Assembly (NCBI RefSeq): GCF_900637515.1
Contig: NZ_LR134375.1
Coordinates: forward strand, 2,051,001-2,115,000
Length of the DNA stretch: 64,000 nt
From: Veillonella dispar
GTDB lineage: Bacteria; Bacillota; Negativicutes; Veillonellales; Veillonellaceae
Direction of reading: 5' to 3'
This document shows positions 8,538 to 18,105 of this stretch, in pieces (position 1 is the first letter of the stretch; every line of letters starts with the position of its first letter). A program made the translations under genes and the position numbers. The notes under the pieces were generated by a model that did no database searches, was not told where the DNA came from, and saw only the letters and a list, made by a program, of their open reading frames with translations.

Positions 8538-8813
8538 TTATAGTACGATGCAATCTTGTTCCTTACGTTCTCCAATGCCCCAGGTATAGATATTAATAAT
8601 ATCATCGAGGACATAGACACGTAAGGAATCTTCTACAGGATTAATCATCTTGCTTGCTCGCCGCATCATAGCATCATACTGCTTCCTATTAAGCAATGCT
8701 TCAAAGGCTGATTTCTGAACACGAACACCATAGCGCTCTAAGCATTTAACAAGACGATTACGCGTTTTATTATCCACCACATCATAGATAACTAGGACGA
8801 TAAACTTTTTCAT
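8538..8813 (-). CDS. cas2: CRISPR-associated endoribonuclease/integrase subunit Cas2
   Basis: 91 residues, normal for Cas2. The beta-strand MKKFIVLVIYDVVDNKTRNR opens the ferredoxin-like fold and carries the conserved Asp after IYD. With Cas1 it forms the complex that inserts new spacers at the leader end; its nuclease activity is not needed for that in studied systems. The ATG at 8813 is one base after the cas1 stop (TGATATG), so translation is coupled; a longer upstream frame overlaps cas1 and is rejected. Last gene of the cas unit, followed by a hairpin and the leader of array 1. Confidence 0.95.
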   Translation of the reverse strand: MKKFIVLVIYDVVDNKTRNRLVKCLERYGVRVQKSAFEALLNRKQYDAMMRRASKMINPVEDSLRVYVLDDIINIYTWGIGERKEQDCIVL

Positions 8814-8814
8814 A

Positions 8815-9810
8815 TCAGTGAATCTCCAATGGCGTATACAAATCAACATCTTCGTGCATAATTGCACTAGCAAATTGCTTACATTGTTTGTAAATAGATT
8901 CACGATAGCTTTTACGATCATCAATATATTGATTTTCAGACCGAATTTTCTTATTATAGGCTGTTAAAAATACCTTACGCCCTTCTGCTGTCAAATAGCA
9001 GCCCTTGTCTGAGTTATCAAATTCGGCTAAATCAACCATATTACGACTCACCATAGATAACACCATGGAATCAATAATTGGAGCCCGCCATTCTTCAATC
9101 AAGTCAGATGCAAGGGCTGGATGTCCTTTAGCAAGACTATGCATGATACCCACAAATGGATGAAGACCGGCATTAATAACCCCTGCTAGGATTTCATTAA
9201 ACAGCATGCTGTATCCTAGCCCTAGCATAGCATTAAAGGGATCTCGAGGTGGTTGTTTTGTGCGTTTTGTGAAAGCAAAAGCAGATGGCACAATTTTGCC
9301 AAGTGCTTCAAAATACAAGCGACTAATTAATCCCTCATAGCCCATCAGCTCAGATACACGCATACATTCACCAATATGACTACGAACAGATTTAATATTG
9401 GCAATCTGTGCATCTATATTAATATCTTCTTCTAAATTACGTGCATAACGACGCAAGATAGTCAGCTGATTTCGCACCTTCGCCCGAATAATTTTACGTG
9501 ACATAGCCACTCTAAATGCATTATCATCTAATAAATCAAATTGCTTCTTATGTTTATTAATATCAATAGTATTAGTATTGATTAAAGTACCAAAATACTT
9601 TCCATAACCAGACAACCAGGTAATCGGTACGCCGCGTTCGATAAAATCTGTCACCAATGAGCTCGTTATAGATACTGAATCAAAGACAGTAATATCTTCA
9701 ATTCGCTCTAAAGGAACTTCGAACAACACTTCATTATTTCGACCAACTACCACATGACCACCGTCACGCTTGATAAACGATCCTGCTTCTGTAACATATA
9801 GGGATGACAT
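8815..9810 (-). CDS. cas1: CRISPR-associated integrase Cas1
   Basis: 331 residues. The N-terminal beta domain starts MSSLYVTEAGSFIKRDGG. The helical catalytic domain carries the metal-binding residues Glu159 (GYEGLISRLYFEAL), His224 (HPFVGIMHS) and Glu239 (ASDLIEEWRAP). All are intact, so the integrase should be active. It inserts new spacers with Cas2. AAAGGAGGCGACTCT precedes the ATG. A 98-base gap separates it from csm6 upstream, so it may have its own weak promoter. One GTGAAAGC word occurs inside the gene at 9269, the only one in the cas genes that I saw. No reverse transcriptase domain is fused, unlike some type III Cas1 proteins. Confidence 0.96.
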   Translation of the reverse strand: MSSLYVTEAGSFIKRDGGHVVVGRNNEVLFEVPLERIEDITVFDSVSITSSLVTDFIERGVPITWLSGYGKYFGTLINTNTIDINKHKKQFDLLDDNAFRVAMSRKIIRAKVRNQLTILRRYARNLEEDINIDAQIANIKSVRSHIGECMRVSELMGYEGLISRLYFEALGKIVPSAFAFTKRTKQPPRDPFNAMLGLGYSMLFNEILAGVINAGLHPFVGIMHSLAKGHPALASDLIEEWRAPIIDSMVLSMVSRNMVDLAEFDNSDKGCYLTAEGRKVFLTAYNKKIRSENQYIDDRKSYRESIYKQCKQFASAIMHEDVDLYTPLEIH

Positions 9811-9908
9811 AGAGTCGCCTCCTTTTATACGAATGAATACGCTAAGGAATCGATTTAGGTCTAAAGATGATAGTTTATAAAAATTATTCGGTGCAAAGAG
9901 TGTTTACA

Positions 9909-11228
9909 CTATTGAATTTGATCTAATACATATTTGTTGATAGTATCGTAAATTAGTTTATTTTGTTTTTCTTGCCGAGCAATAATAAAGAACACATCTT
10001 TAATCTGATGTAAGAAAAATTGTAGTGATTGAATCTCTGCAGCACTACAAATATCCTGCTCAGTAAAGACAACAACCTCATGAGCTATTTTATTACGGAT
10101 TTTTCTCTCAATTCTACGTATCTCTTTTAAATGCTTCAATAAAGAACTATCTACTGTATCATAGTCTTCTAGCATATGTAACATATGATAAAAAGATACT
10201 TGAAGTTCTTGTAGATACGGAGTATCAGAGTTCTCCTGCCATGATTCATATAGTTTAGGATACTGATTTTTAAATGCTACCATGTCAAGGCGCATACCTT
10301 TAGATGTTTTTTTCTCAACTTGTCTCCAGTTTACATTGAGCTCTTTAGTGAAATAATACCGCATTAACTCATACATAAATGGAGTTGTTTTTAAAACAAA
10401 GTCCTCAATTTGACCTTGTTTTAACCGCACTTCCATAAGCATTAAAAACTCATGTAATTTTCGCAGTTCCTTATCAGTAAACAAAGAGGATAAAGATGTA
10501 GATCCTACTTTACGAGCCTTTTGTAAGGCATCATCATAGTTCAAGCCTAAACGTAATTGAGCATGTTCTAATAATGGTAACACATCATTAACAACATCAG
10601 ATTCAAAAGTTCTTTTATAGCTATGATAAGAACTTATAGCCTCTTTATATTTATAGCTAGTAATGAGTGTATGAAGGGATTGTTTAATATTATTACGCTT
10701 AATATATCCCATTTGAGGTTCATGGCATCGGTTTTCACTATCCTCTTGATCATCAAAATTATTTTCAATAACAAGTTCAATATCTTCGTCATCATTAACT
10801 GCCGGCTCAGAGCGGTTAGAACCACGCTGAGGACTATCAACTTGAATACCTCGTACCGCATCATGTTCCACGCTAAGATAAGACATAATTAACTTCATTT
10901 GAGGCGTACCGGAACTTAAGTTAATTAATATCTCTGCATCAGGATATGTTGAAAGTGTTTCATAGAAATGATCAACGAATGGTTGTAATACATCGATGCG
11001 ATGTACATCTTCAAGGCCTGTATGTATGATCTTGATATCTAAATCAGCTTTCACATGTTTTAAAGCCTTAGTAAATCTATGATTAGCAGCCTCCTTTTGC
11101 TCCATATCCTTACTCAATACAAGTATTGCCATATCAGGGTTATAATGTCTCACAATATGTAGCATGCCCCCATCATAGCAACCACGAATAGGATCTGTAT
11201 CCCCTACTGGGGTATAAAGAATTCTCAT
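9909..11228 (-). CDS. csm6: CRISPR-associated CARF-HEPN ribonuclease Csm6
   Basis: 439 residues. The N-terminal CARF domain (MRILYTPVGDTDPIRG, then LINLSSGTPQMK) should sense cyclic oligoadenylate made by Cas10. The C-terminal HEPN domain has the RX4H motif RNKIAH at residues 378-383, the catalytic Arg and His of this RNase family. An unusually acidic, Asn/Asp/Glu-rich linker (about residues 140-170) follows the CARF core. When Cas10 detects target RNA, Csm6 degrades RNA without sequence specificity. The start overlaps the cas6 stop (ATGA) and GTGAGG precedes it, so both are co-translated. Whether the activator is cA4 or cA6 cannot be decided here. Confidence 0.92.
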   Translation of the reverse strand: MRILYTPVGDTDPIRGCYDGGMLHIVRHYNPDMAILVLSKDMEQKEAANHRFTKALKHVKADLDIKIIHTGLEDVHRIDVLQPFVDHFYETLSTYPDAEILINLSSGTPQMKLIMSYLSVEHDAVRGIQVDSPQRGSNRSEPAVNDDEDIELVIENNFDDQEDSENRCHEPQMGYIKRNNIKQSLHTLITSYKYKEAISSYHSYKRTFESDVVNDVLPLLEHAQLRLGLNYDDALQKARKVGSTSLSSLFTDKELRKLHEFLMLMEVRLKQGQIEDFVLKTTPFMYELMRYYFTKELNVNWRQVEKKTSKGMRLDMVAFKNQYPKLYESWQENSDTPYLQELQVSFYHMLHMLEDYDTVDSSLLKHLKEIRRIERKIRNKIAHEVVVFTEQDICSAAEIQSLQFFLHQIKDVFFIIARQEKQNKLIYDTINKYVLDQIQ

Positions 11229-11995
11229 TGTACTACCTCACTTTGTACCCCACCCATGCCTAGTGCAGTCTTAATTCCGAGCCCTGTAAATTGGCTATAG
11301 TAGGTCAATAGAGATAGGATACGTTGCATCACTAGGTTTCGCTTAAATTGCATAACAATTTCACCACGGAAGCCACGAATTTTAATCCCTTCTAAACCAT
11401 ACATGCCCATACGCAAATTATAATCACGAATGAAAGCAGCTGATTCAAGCGCAGATAATAAATCATCAGAGTCCATCATTTCAAAGGTAGTGAATTGGTT
11501 CCATTGGCGTAACAAATAGCGGTAAATACGAAATGCTTCAGGGAAAATCGTATATTGTTGATCTACCTTAAAGCTTGTAGTGGTCACGCACCGTAATTTA
11601 GCTTGTGTATATTCTGCTTCACCACTCCAAAACTTGGCCATTAAAGCTTCATAGGAGGTTTCCTCCAACACAGTTCTATCTTGGATATAAATATGCCCTC
11701 GTTTTTGTTTCAAAAAAAGCTTTTCAGGCATATTTAGTACTGGTCGTAATATACGCTCAACAGCCTCTGCTGTTACAGCAGAAAGGCGCCAAATATATTG
11801 ACCTTTCTCTTTATCAAAATAGATATATTGACTATAAGGGCGCAGGCCTGTTTCATGCAACTGACCTGCGTATTCTGTCCCCACTAACTCCATTAAGACC
11901 CCATGTAGCACACTACCTATGGACTGTACAATTTTAATAGATGGATCTGCTGTAATTCCTAACTCTATGGCCATAATCTCAATATTATCTGCCAA
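11225..11995 (-). CDS. cas6: CRISPR repeat endoribonuclease Cas6
   Basis: About 256 residues. The C-terminal glycine-rich loop GLGIKTALGMGG is the Cas6 hallmark used to bind the repeat. It cuts the precursor inside each repeat, here leaving ACGGAAAC as 5' tag. The start is uncertain. A TTG at 11995 is preferred since GGGAGG lies 8 bases before it, giving MADNIEIMAIELG; ATGs at 12016 and 12028 have no ribosome site. The start overlaps the csm5 end by 11 bases, and the stop overlaps the csm6 start. A catalytic His is expected near the N-terminus; the only early candidates are His42 or His58 (GSVLHGV, QLHETG). Confidence 0.9.
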   Translation of the reverse strand: MADNIEIMAIELGITADPSIKIVQSIGSVLHGVLMELVGTEYAGQLHETGLRPYSQYIYFDKEKGQYIWRLSAVTAEAVERILRPVLNMPEKLFLKQKRGHIYIQDRTVLEETSYEALMAKFWSGEAEYTQAKLRCVTTTSFKVDQQYTIFPEAFRIYRYLLRQWNQFTTFEMMDSDDLLSALESAAFIRDYNLRMGMYGLEGIKIRGFRGEIVMQFKRNLVMQRILSLLTYYSQFTGLGIKTALGMGGVQSEVVQ

Positions 11996-13160
11996 TATGA
12001 ATGCCTCCCATCTCATAATAATTGCCATTCCACTTCACTAACTTGATTGCACGTGGTGCCATAATTGTATCTTTACGATCATGTTCAGCCTTTTGGAAAT
12101 TAACATCTAAAATGGCTTTAATAATATCAATTCCTGTTTTTTCATCATCTATGAAAGCTGCCATAATAATAGTTTTTTGAACAAAACCTGTATTACTGCC
12201 AATATAAGCATTAGCTAGTTCTAGAGCTTTAAAAATAGATGGACTCACTTTCTTAAATTTAGAGGCTAACAACTTATGAGTAGCATCAAAATCTTCTTGT
12301 AAAATATCTAACACTTGATTGATACTAGTAATTCCTATTTCTTTAGTCATAGCCGTATCAAGAGTTACTGTAAAGGAGAACTTCTGATTTGGTAAAATGC
12401 ACTCACGATGTACCGAAATAGCGTGAGTTCCATCTTCATCAATACAAGAATCCTCTTTCTTTAATACCTCTGTTTGAATCGCCCCCATAGGCATAGCATC
12501 AGAAACAGAAAGACCTCGGAAAGCACTGGCTAAAATAGCTTTAAATGGTTTTCCTTCATTATTCGTAAGGACATGAATATGTTTAAGAATAACTAGATTC
12601 ACCATCTTAAATATATCTTTGAAAAGGTTTCTAGCATTCTTTCTTTTATATACATCTAAAACTTTTTTTAACTCTCTTTGTACAGTACTCCTAAATGCTT
12701 TATTATTACGAAGCATATGCGAAATAATTGCACTATCAATAACGCCTTTAATCGAGCTACCAGGAATATAAACATCTCCATTAGCACCACGAATCTGAGG
12801 AGTAATATCATTCAATGAGTTTTTACGCCCTTTATTATATATCGATGATTTCATAATTGAACCAATAACTGGCCCTAATGCATCTTTTGTTAATTGTGCT
12901 GCACCAACAGTATTTTTGGCCCAATCATACATAGTCCGACCATTTGGTCTAACCATTTCATCCTGCATATATAATTCAAACTCTGCTAATTTATTATGAC
13001 GTGCTAAAAAGCGAAACCACTCGTAGTTATTAAGAAGATATACTTCACCAGCATCGTAATTATACATATAATCCTTAGTTGTTAACTTTTCAGGGCCACC
13101 AATATTGGTAGGGCTCACAACAGTGAGCAATAGTTGTGCATGATCTATACGATTACTCAT
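11985..13160 (-). CDS. csm5: Type III-A Csm5, RAMP subunit capping the crRNA 3' end
   Basis: 391 residues. RAMP-type protein with the conserved VYIPGSSIKGVIDSAI segment (about residue 130) that closely resembles the IPGSSIKGKLR segment of Csm3. Csm5 closes the Csm complex at the 3' end of the crRNA and helps recruit trimming nucleases. The ATG at 13160 overlaps the end of csm4 by 8 bases and follows GGGGTGGA; upstream Met codons lie deep inside csm4 and are rejected. The C-terminus (GGIHIGR) overlaps the cas6 start. A Lys/Arg-rich middle region (VLDVYKRKNARNLFKD) may contact RNA. Confidence 0.92.
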   Translation of the reverse strand: MSNRIDHAQLLLTVVSPTNIGGPEKLTTKDYMYNYDAGEVYLLNNYEWFRFLARHNKLAEFELYMQDEMVRPNGRTMYDWAKNTVGAAQLTKDALGPVIGSIMKSSIYNKGRKNSLNDITPQIRGANGDVYIPGSSIKGVIDSAIISHMLRNNKAFRSTVQRELKKVLDVYKRKNARNLFKDIFKMVNLVILKHIHVLTNNEGKPFKAILASAFRGLSVSDAMPMGAIQTEVLKKEDSCIDEDGTHAISVHRECILPNQKFSFTVTLDTAMTKEIGITSINQVLDILQEDFDATHKLLASKFKKVSPSIFKALELANAYIGSNTGFVQKTIIMAAFIDDEKTGIDIIKAILDVNFQKAEHDRKDTIMAPRAIKLVKWNGNYYEMGGIHIGR

Positions 13161-14151
13161 AATCCACCCCAATCCATAAGCCCATACCATTACGATATAC
13201 AGCATGAGGTAAACTATCCCCCGTAATAGTAAGCATTTGTCCTACTAATTCTTTTGGACAAATAGAGCCTTCTTTAACAACATAATAGGAGTTACGTTTT
13301 ACTTGAGTGGTACTTCTAGCAGTTCCTACAAATCCACCACGCTTTTGTAATTTATAAGAACCTTGTTTTAAAGTAGCCACCTCATCACAAGTCGGAACAC
13401 AGGCACTAATACACATCATCTTTTCGTACTTCTTATGAAGCAATGTATATAAGGCAGAATCATCTTCATAAATACCTTCAGATTCCAATTCAATAGGATC
13501 ATCAGCTAATTCAAACTTCCCATAACCACTACTGCGCTTGCCACCGATACCAGATAGGCCTAATAATTCAAGAATAGCTTCAAATAACTCTCGACTATCA
13601 TCATCGATAAAACCAGCTATAATATATAGTCCTGTATTCGACATAAATTGATAACTACCCACATAATATGGTCTACTTTTTTCACCACGCATATTCACTT
13701 GTGTCATGGCTTGCCTAGTTCCAAAGATAGGCATATGTTTTTGTGAGGTATCTGCCTCTATATATTGATTATAATTTTGTAGCTGTGATGCTCGAATGTA
13801 CTCGATCTTCTTTATCTTTTTTTGTTCCGTCGCTACACGTTTTGTTTCTGCAAAACTTGTAATCGGCATCTCTTTTGAATCAATTTGCATAATAGGTGAA
13901 GGAACATATAATTGATACTCACCATTATCTATGCAGTACGGAAACAAACTAGATAGTACAATATGCTGATCTTTTACAGAGTCGATAAAAGACTGTAATA
14001 AATCTGTATCATAACTGATTTCATGACAGCATGCACCAAATAGTGCATCAGAACCTACTGTAAGGGAAATAGTTTCTAAACTACCACCCTCTGAGGTATC
14101 TCCAAAATGCACTGGTGTAAGAAAACGCAGTGGATATATATAGTAGTTCAT
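13153..14151 (-). CDS. csm4: Type III-A Csm4, RAMP subunit at the crRNA 5' tag
   Basis: 332 residues. It begins with the RAMP strand YYIYPLRFLTPVHFGDT and has the glycine-rich loop GIGGKRSSGYGKF (about residues 201-213) usual for Csm4. This subunit binds the 5' tag of the crRNA and docks Cas10 into the complex. A cysteine cluster CISACVPTC near residue 250 is unusual and could be a metal or disulfide feature. It starts 9 bases after the csm3 stop and overlaps csm5 by 8 bases, consistent with one polycistronic message. No defect seen. Confidence 0.92.
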   Translation of the reverse strand: MNYYIYPLRFLTPVHFGDTSEGGSLETISLTVGSDALFGACCHEISYDTDLLQSFIDSVKDQHIVLSSLFPYCIDNGEYQLYVPSPIMQIDSKEMPITSFAETKRVATEQKKIKKIEYIRASQLQNYNQYIEADTSQKHMPIFGTRQAMTQVNMRGEKSRPYYVGSYQFMSNTGLYIIAGFIDDDSRELFEAILELLGLSGIGGKRSSGYGKFELADDPIELESEGIYEDDSALYTLLHKKYEKMMCISACVPTCDEVATLKQGSYKLQKRGGFVGTARSTTQVKRNSYYVVKEGSICPKELVGQMLTITGDSLPHAVYRNGMGLWIGVDYE

Positions 14152-14160
14152 AGTAACAAC

Positions 14161-14844
14161 CTACTTTCTTAATATATCTAACAAATCCTGCGTATTAATA
14201 GTACTATTACCTACTGATTTCACATCATCAATAGAAATATTTACACGACCATAACCGCGAGAACCATGGCCTCCGAGATAATCGATACCTAATAAATCAA
14301 GACCAGCTTTTAGTATATTCATATCCTCAATTACTTCATCTTCACTTTCAATATTATAAGCAACTTTAAAAGTGAATACAGTACCTGCTGGGACACGTTC
14401 AATTTGACGAGGGTTAGCACTACCATCAACACGATTAATAGTGTTTTCAAACTTGATTTCACCCATATAAGTATCTGTCTCTATATTAGAAAACAGTTGA
14501 CGTGTTTCGTCTGTAATAAATAAATCATAGAACTGTAAACGAGCTGGTTTTACAGGATTTACGGAACCAAACAAACGCTTGATTTCCTCTTTATCCTCTT
14601 TAATATCATTCATTATATAATCGTCACAATGGCTTTTAGCTAGTAGAGTACGTAATTTACCTTTAATAGAGCTACCAGGAATAATAGGTTCTTGAGACAC
14701 TACATCACGAATAAATGGTGTATCAACAGATCCAATAGGAGCAAAATCATTACTAGCACCAATATGCATACCTGTTTCTAGTTTAATAGTACCTGTAATT
14801 AGCAATTTACCACGTAAAGATTTTAAATTATCATTATTCTCCAT
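14161..14844 (-). CDS. csm3: Type III-A Csm3, backbone RNase subunit
   Basis: 227 residues. Multiple copies form the helical backbone of the Csm effector and cut target RNA every six bases. The catalytic Asp is present: Asp33 in HIGASNDFAPIG, at the same number as in the characterised Streptococcus thermophilus Csm3. The RAMP motifs IPGSSIKGKLR (residues 54-64) and GGHGSRGYGRV (near 195) are intact. GGAGGGGGATAAC precedes the ATG. It is the third gene of the cas10-csm unit, 12 bases from csm2. The complex should therefore be able to slice complementary RNA. Confidence 0.96.
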   Translation of the reverse strand: MENNDNLKSLRGKLLITGTIKLETGMHIGASNDFAPIGSVDTPFIRDVVSQEPIIPGSSIKGKLRTLLAKSHCDDYIMNDIKEDKEEIKRLFGSVNPVKPARLQFYDLFITDETRQLFSNIETDTYMGEIKFENTINRVDGSANPRQIERVPAGTVFTFKVAYNIESEDEVIEDMNILKAGLDLLGIDYLGGHGSRGYGRVNISIDDVKSVGNSTINTQDLLDILRK

Positions 14845-14856
14845 GTTATCCCCCTC

Positions 14857-15369
14857 CTATCGACGATTTCCATTTGATTGATTATAATTTTGATTATTAT
14901 ATGGTTTATTTTTGTTCCACGTGTCATTAGTATCTGCTATAACACTGACAGCTCTATATTTATAAAAAGCTACCAATGCCTCTACATATTTACAGAACAT
15001 ATCAAACTTTTTAACATCAGTACCAATACATTCAACCATCTCTACCAATTGGCTATCTTCAATAAATGATTTTATTGGGTATTTATAATCTTTATCTCGA
15101 CCAGCTTGATATAAGAATGTAGTTTTTAAAAAGCGAACTTCCATCGCTATACTATCAGGTAACTTATCAAAGGATTTACTTTTACGTTGTTCCACACCTA
15201 ATTTATTCTTAATTGCTACTACACTAGATAAAATTTTACGTACTTGAGCATACTTTACATCAAATACTTCATCTGTCTTTTTGCATTTTGGATTATATCT
15301 TAATCGACCTATAGTTTCTTCTGCCTTAGTGACAATATCTATATCCCAATTAAATTTACCTTGTATCAT
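14857..15369 (-). CDS. csm2: Type III-A Csm2, small helical subunit
   Basis: 170 residues. Mostly helical and basic, with the Csm2-type core YAQVRKILSSVVAIKNK and FLKTTFLYQAGRD, the latter carrying the conserved Tyr-Gln-Ala-Gly-Arg. Csm2 copies line the inner face of the complex next to the target RNA. The last 20 or so residues are an Asn/Gln/Lys-rich low-complexity tail (NKPYNNQNYNQSNGNRR) longer than in most family members; it may be disordered. GAGGAA precedes the ATG, and the gene lies 10 bases after cas10. Placement between cas10 and csm3 is the standard type III-A order. Confidence 0.92.
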   Translation of the reverse strand: MIQGKFNWDIDIVTKAEETIGRLRYNPKCKKTDEVFDVKYAQVRKILSSVVAIKNKLGVEQRKSKSFDKLPDSIAMEVRFLKTTFLYQAGRDKDYKYPIKSFIEDSQLVEMVECIGTDVKKFDMFCKYVEALVAFYKYRAVSVIADTNDTWNKNKPYNNQNYNQSNGNRR

Positions 15370-15379
15370 ATACTATTCC

Positions 15380-17935
15380 TCACTTTGTATCACGCATATA
15401 GTAAACAATGAGGTTGCAAGCTGTTAATAACGCTTTGCAATCTTCTTCTGATTGAATCCATCTATGAATAGCTGTAACAAAGTTTTTATATGATTCATAG
15501 GTAGGATTATTTTTCTTAGGTTCTAATCTAGCCAATAAATAGAGTATACGAGCCACATTAATATGTTTACCTAAGGCTCTATCATTTAAAACACCTTGTA
15601 GCAACTCCATTAGCTTATAAATCAGACCTTTACCCAATTTCATTTTGGCATCTTGTTTCTCATTAATACCTGGAATGACAAATAATTGATCTAGTGTATA
15701 AATTTTATCTTCAATAACATTATTAATAAGGTCATCCCATTTATATACATGACGACATATACGCTCTTCACCACTCGCATTTTTATTTGTTTCAAAACCA
15801 AATAAAGCGATACTATCTTTGCCATCATTGTCTTTAGCTACACTTTCAAGTAATCCTGTAATTGCTGCCATTTGGCTAATTGGATAAGATGGAGAGAATA
15901 AAGCTAAACCAGCAGACATAGTGATTTTATTATCTGTAACCTCAGCTAATTTCTCACGAATATCGATAGCTAGCTCTAACAATTCGTCCCATGCACCTAC
16001 AAGGAATACATCATCACCACCAGAATAAATAACGTGAATTTTTCTAGTCGTAACTTGTTTATTAGCCCAAATAGTAAATGGTGTAACAGATGTACCAAAG
16101 CCTTGTACATCACCTTGAGCCATTTTATTAACGGCAACCTTAAAGAACATTGCCAAATCACGAGATAGGTCAGCATAGCGTGATAATGTACCATATTTAA
16201 ATTTATCAGCGCCCTCAGAAATAAAGCCACCAATAAAGGCAGCACCAAGGTTATCTACGTCCGCTCGTAATACACCAAGTCGCTTAATACCTTTATCATC
16301 ACCGAATCCACTAGATGCGGCAAGTTCTTCAAATTCATAAACTTGACCATTATCCTTACGTGCTACATAATCTGCTAGCCAAATACGATTGAATACATTA
16401 TGTCCAGTTTTAGCTGTATTCTTAGAGTAAATTCTAAGAATCTCATGACTAGATTCAAACTTCTGTAATAATGATTCAGGAACAACATAAAGATATAGCT
16501 TCCCTTTATCCGCATCACTACTCAAATTGTTAACATATACTTCAACTTTAGGGATACTTTCACTATCATCACTAATATTAGGTCTAGCTAATACAAAGAC
16601 TGTATCTCGACCGTCGACAATTTGTTCCCCTAAACGATACAAGCCATTACAAATTGGACATGCCTCTGCATCAGTGTCCTTACCATAAGGAGATAGTGCT
16701 ACCGTTGAAGTATGACAAATGGAACATTCCCGTTCACCATGAAGAACCGTATTATACGTGCTATTTGGATTAAATAGATCTGCTAAATGTTGTTCAGAAT
16801 ATCGTTTAGACTTAGCCTCACCAACAGATTGGCTCACCTTACGGAATAATGCACGTTGCGACTGAATTAATTCTGCAGCTGCTGCTGTAGCAGAGCCAAG
16901 AGCTAAATACAATTTAGTACCAAATACTGTTAAGAACCATTCATTAATAGATTTCTCCATAGTTTCAATAGCAGTACTAGTTTTCGTCGTATTAGGTGCC
17001 AATATATAAAAATGACCGCCACCATTGTAAATAAGATTTGCCCGTGTTAACTGCAATGCATCTAACAACTCATCTACAATTTGTTCCATCAAAATTTCCA
17101 AATAGAATGAACGACCACGCAATGATTTCAATGCACCTTTAGACGGAATCGTATAAATAAAATTCTGGATACCAGAAATATCTCCAGATATAAGTCTAAA
17201 AGCTGGCATGTCACGGAACTTTTTAGAATTCTGATAACAGTATTCTTTATAATCAGTAATCTCCTGTTCCTCAAAGTAGTGCACCATACTATGTGCCACA
17301 GCAGCTGTTATCTTTGAGTGCATATACAAAGATATATCATTAGCTTGATCTGTTGCCGTACTAGATGGCATATAGGACACAGTGTCTTCATAAATTCTCA
17401 ACAACTCATTAACGGACATCTTATCGATTGGTTGTTGCTGAAAGTTCTGTACTAATACATCATATAGTGCCTTATACTTATCACTTGATGCACGTATAGT
17501 TTTATCATTTTCAGGATAATTAAAGTGATCAGATGCATCAATGCCACGTAGATAATATTGTAAAGGTTTATTGCTAGTGTTACCGCCAAATACACGGAAG
17601 ATTGATTGAAGTGGTAACTCTTTATTAAACTTCTGTGTAGCAGTACTCTCACCTTCATCAAGATCTCGACGATCTACAGCAGCAGCAATATTATCCGCTT
17701 CATACACAATGTATGCATAATCATCATTTTTTAGTTGAGCTGCACTAAGCTCTTTCCCATGATGATACTTTAAACAATGAGTAATACTTTGCTTCAAGCC
17801 CATATCGGAAAAATAGGGCTCGATGAAAGCAGCACCACGCTTAGAATGTGCATCAGTTCCCTGATTAGCACGATACACAACTTTGCCGATATCATGAAGC
17901 AATGCACCCTTTACCAGTGCATCCCATTTACCCAT
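15380..17935 (-). CDS. cas10: Type III-A Cas10 (Csm1), HD nuclease and oligoadenylate synthase
   Basis: 851 residues. Domains in order: HD nuclease with HDIGK (His15-Asp16) that cuts single-stranded DNA; a first palm-like domain; a zinc finger with CSIC and CPIC pairs (about residues 395-425); and the active palm domain with SGGDD (about 637-642) that makes cyclic oligoadenylates from ATP. All key residues are present, so both DNase and signalling activities should work. It is the large subunit of the Csm complex. GGAGGCGATGTG precedes the ATG at 17935; a GTG one codon upstream is an alternative. It is the first gene of the leftward csm unit, with a good promoter upstream. Confidence 0.97.
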   Translation of the reverse strand: MGKWDALVKGALLHDIGKVVYRANQGTDAHSKRGAAFIEPYFSDMGLKQSITHCLKYHHGKELSAAQLKNDDYAYIVYEADNIAAAVDRRDLDEGESTATQKFNKELPLQSIFRVFGGNTSNKPLQYYLRGIDASDHFNYPENDKTIRASSDKYKALYDVLVQNFQQQPIDKMSVNELLRIYEDTVSYMPSSTATDQANDISLYMHSKITAAVAHSMVHYFEEQEITDYKEYCYQNSKKFRDMPAFRLISGDISGIQNFIYTIPSKGALKSLRGRSFYLEILMEQIVDELLDALQLTRANLIYNGGGHFYILAPNTTKTSTAIETMEKSINEWFLTVFGTKLYLALGSATAAAAELIQSQRALFRKVSQSVGEAKSKRYSEQHLADLFNPNSTYNTVLHGERECSICHTSTVALSPYGKDTDAEACPICNGLYRLGEQIVDGRDTVFVLARPNISDDSESIPKVEVYVNNLSSDADKGKLYLYVVPESLLQKFESSHEILRIYSKNTAKTGHNVFNRIWLADYVARKDNGQVYEFEELAASSGFGDDKGIKRLGVLRADVDNLGAAFIGGFISEGADKFKYGTLSRYADLSRDLAMFFKVAVNKMAQGDVQGFGTSVTPFTIWANKQVTTRKIHVIYSGGDDVFLVGAWDELLELAIDIREKLAEVTDNKITMSAGLALFSPSYPISQMAAITGLLESVAKDNDGKDSIALFGFETNKNASGEERICRHVYKWDDLINNVIEDKIYTLDQLFVIPGINEKQDAKMKLGKGLIYKLMELLQGVLNDRALGKHINVARILYLLARLEPKKNNPTYESYKNFVTAIHRWIQSEEDCKALLTACNLIVYYMRDTK

Positions 17936-17983
17936 CACATCGCCTCCAAACTCTACTTAAGAAATAAAAGAACTATTGTCTTC

Positions 17984-18012
17984 ATTATATATTCATTTCT
18001 GATTAAAACCAA
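17984..18012 (-). promoter_or_regulatory. Promoter of the cas10-csm operon
   Basis: Leftward -10 TATAAT (17984-17989) and -35 TTGGTT (18007-18012) with an exact 17-base spacer, 49 bases upstream of the cas10 start. It lies between cas10 and the array 2 terminator. Confidence 0.65.
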
Positions 18013-18033
18013 TAGAAAACCCTCAGAATTATA

Positions 18034-18073
18034 CAAAAAAGCCAGTATATTCCTAAATAAGAATATACTGGCT
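18034..18073 (-). terminator. Terminator at the distal end of CRISPR array 2
   Basis: Perfect 13-base stem AGCCAGTATATTC / GAATATACTGGCT with an eight-base loop and, on the - strand, six T residues. It should stop crRNA precursor transcription before it enters the cas10 promoter. Confidence 0.9.
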
Positions 18074-18105
18074 ATATTTTTGTACTCATATGAGTTTTTG
18101 AGATA

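Noticed and set aside
9811-9908. A separate promoter for cas1-cas2 in the gap after csm6
   Set aside because: The gap is only 98 bases with a ribosome site but no convincing -35/-10 pair, so transcription from the csm operon is equally likely.
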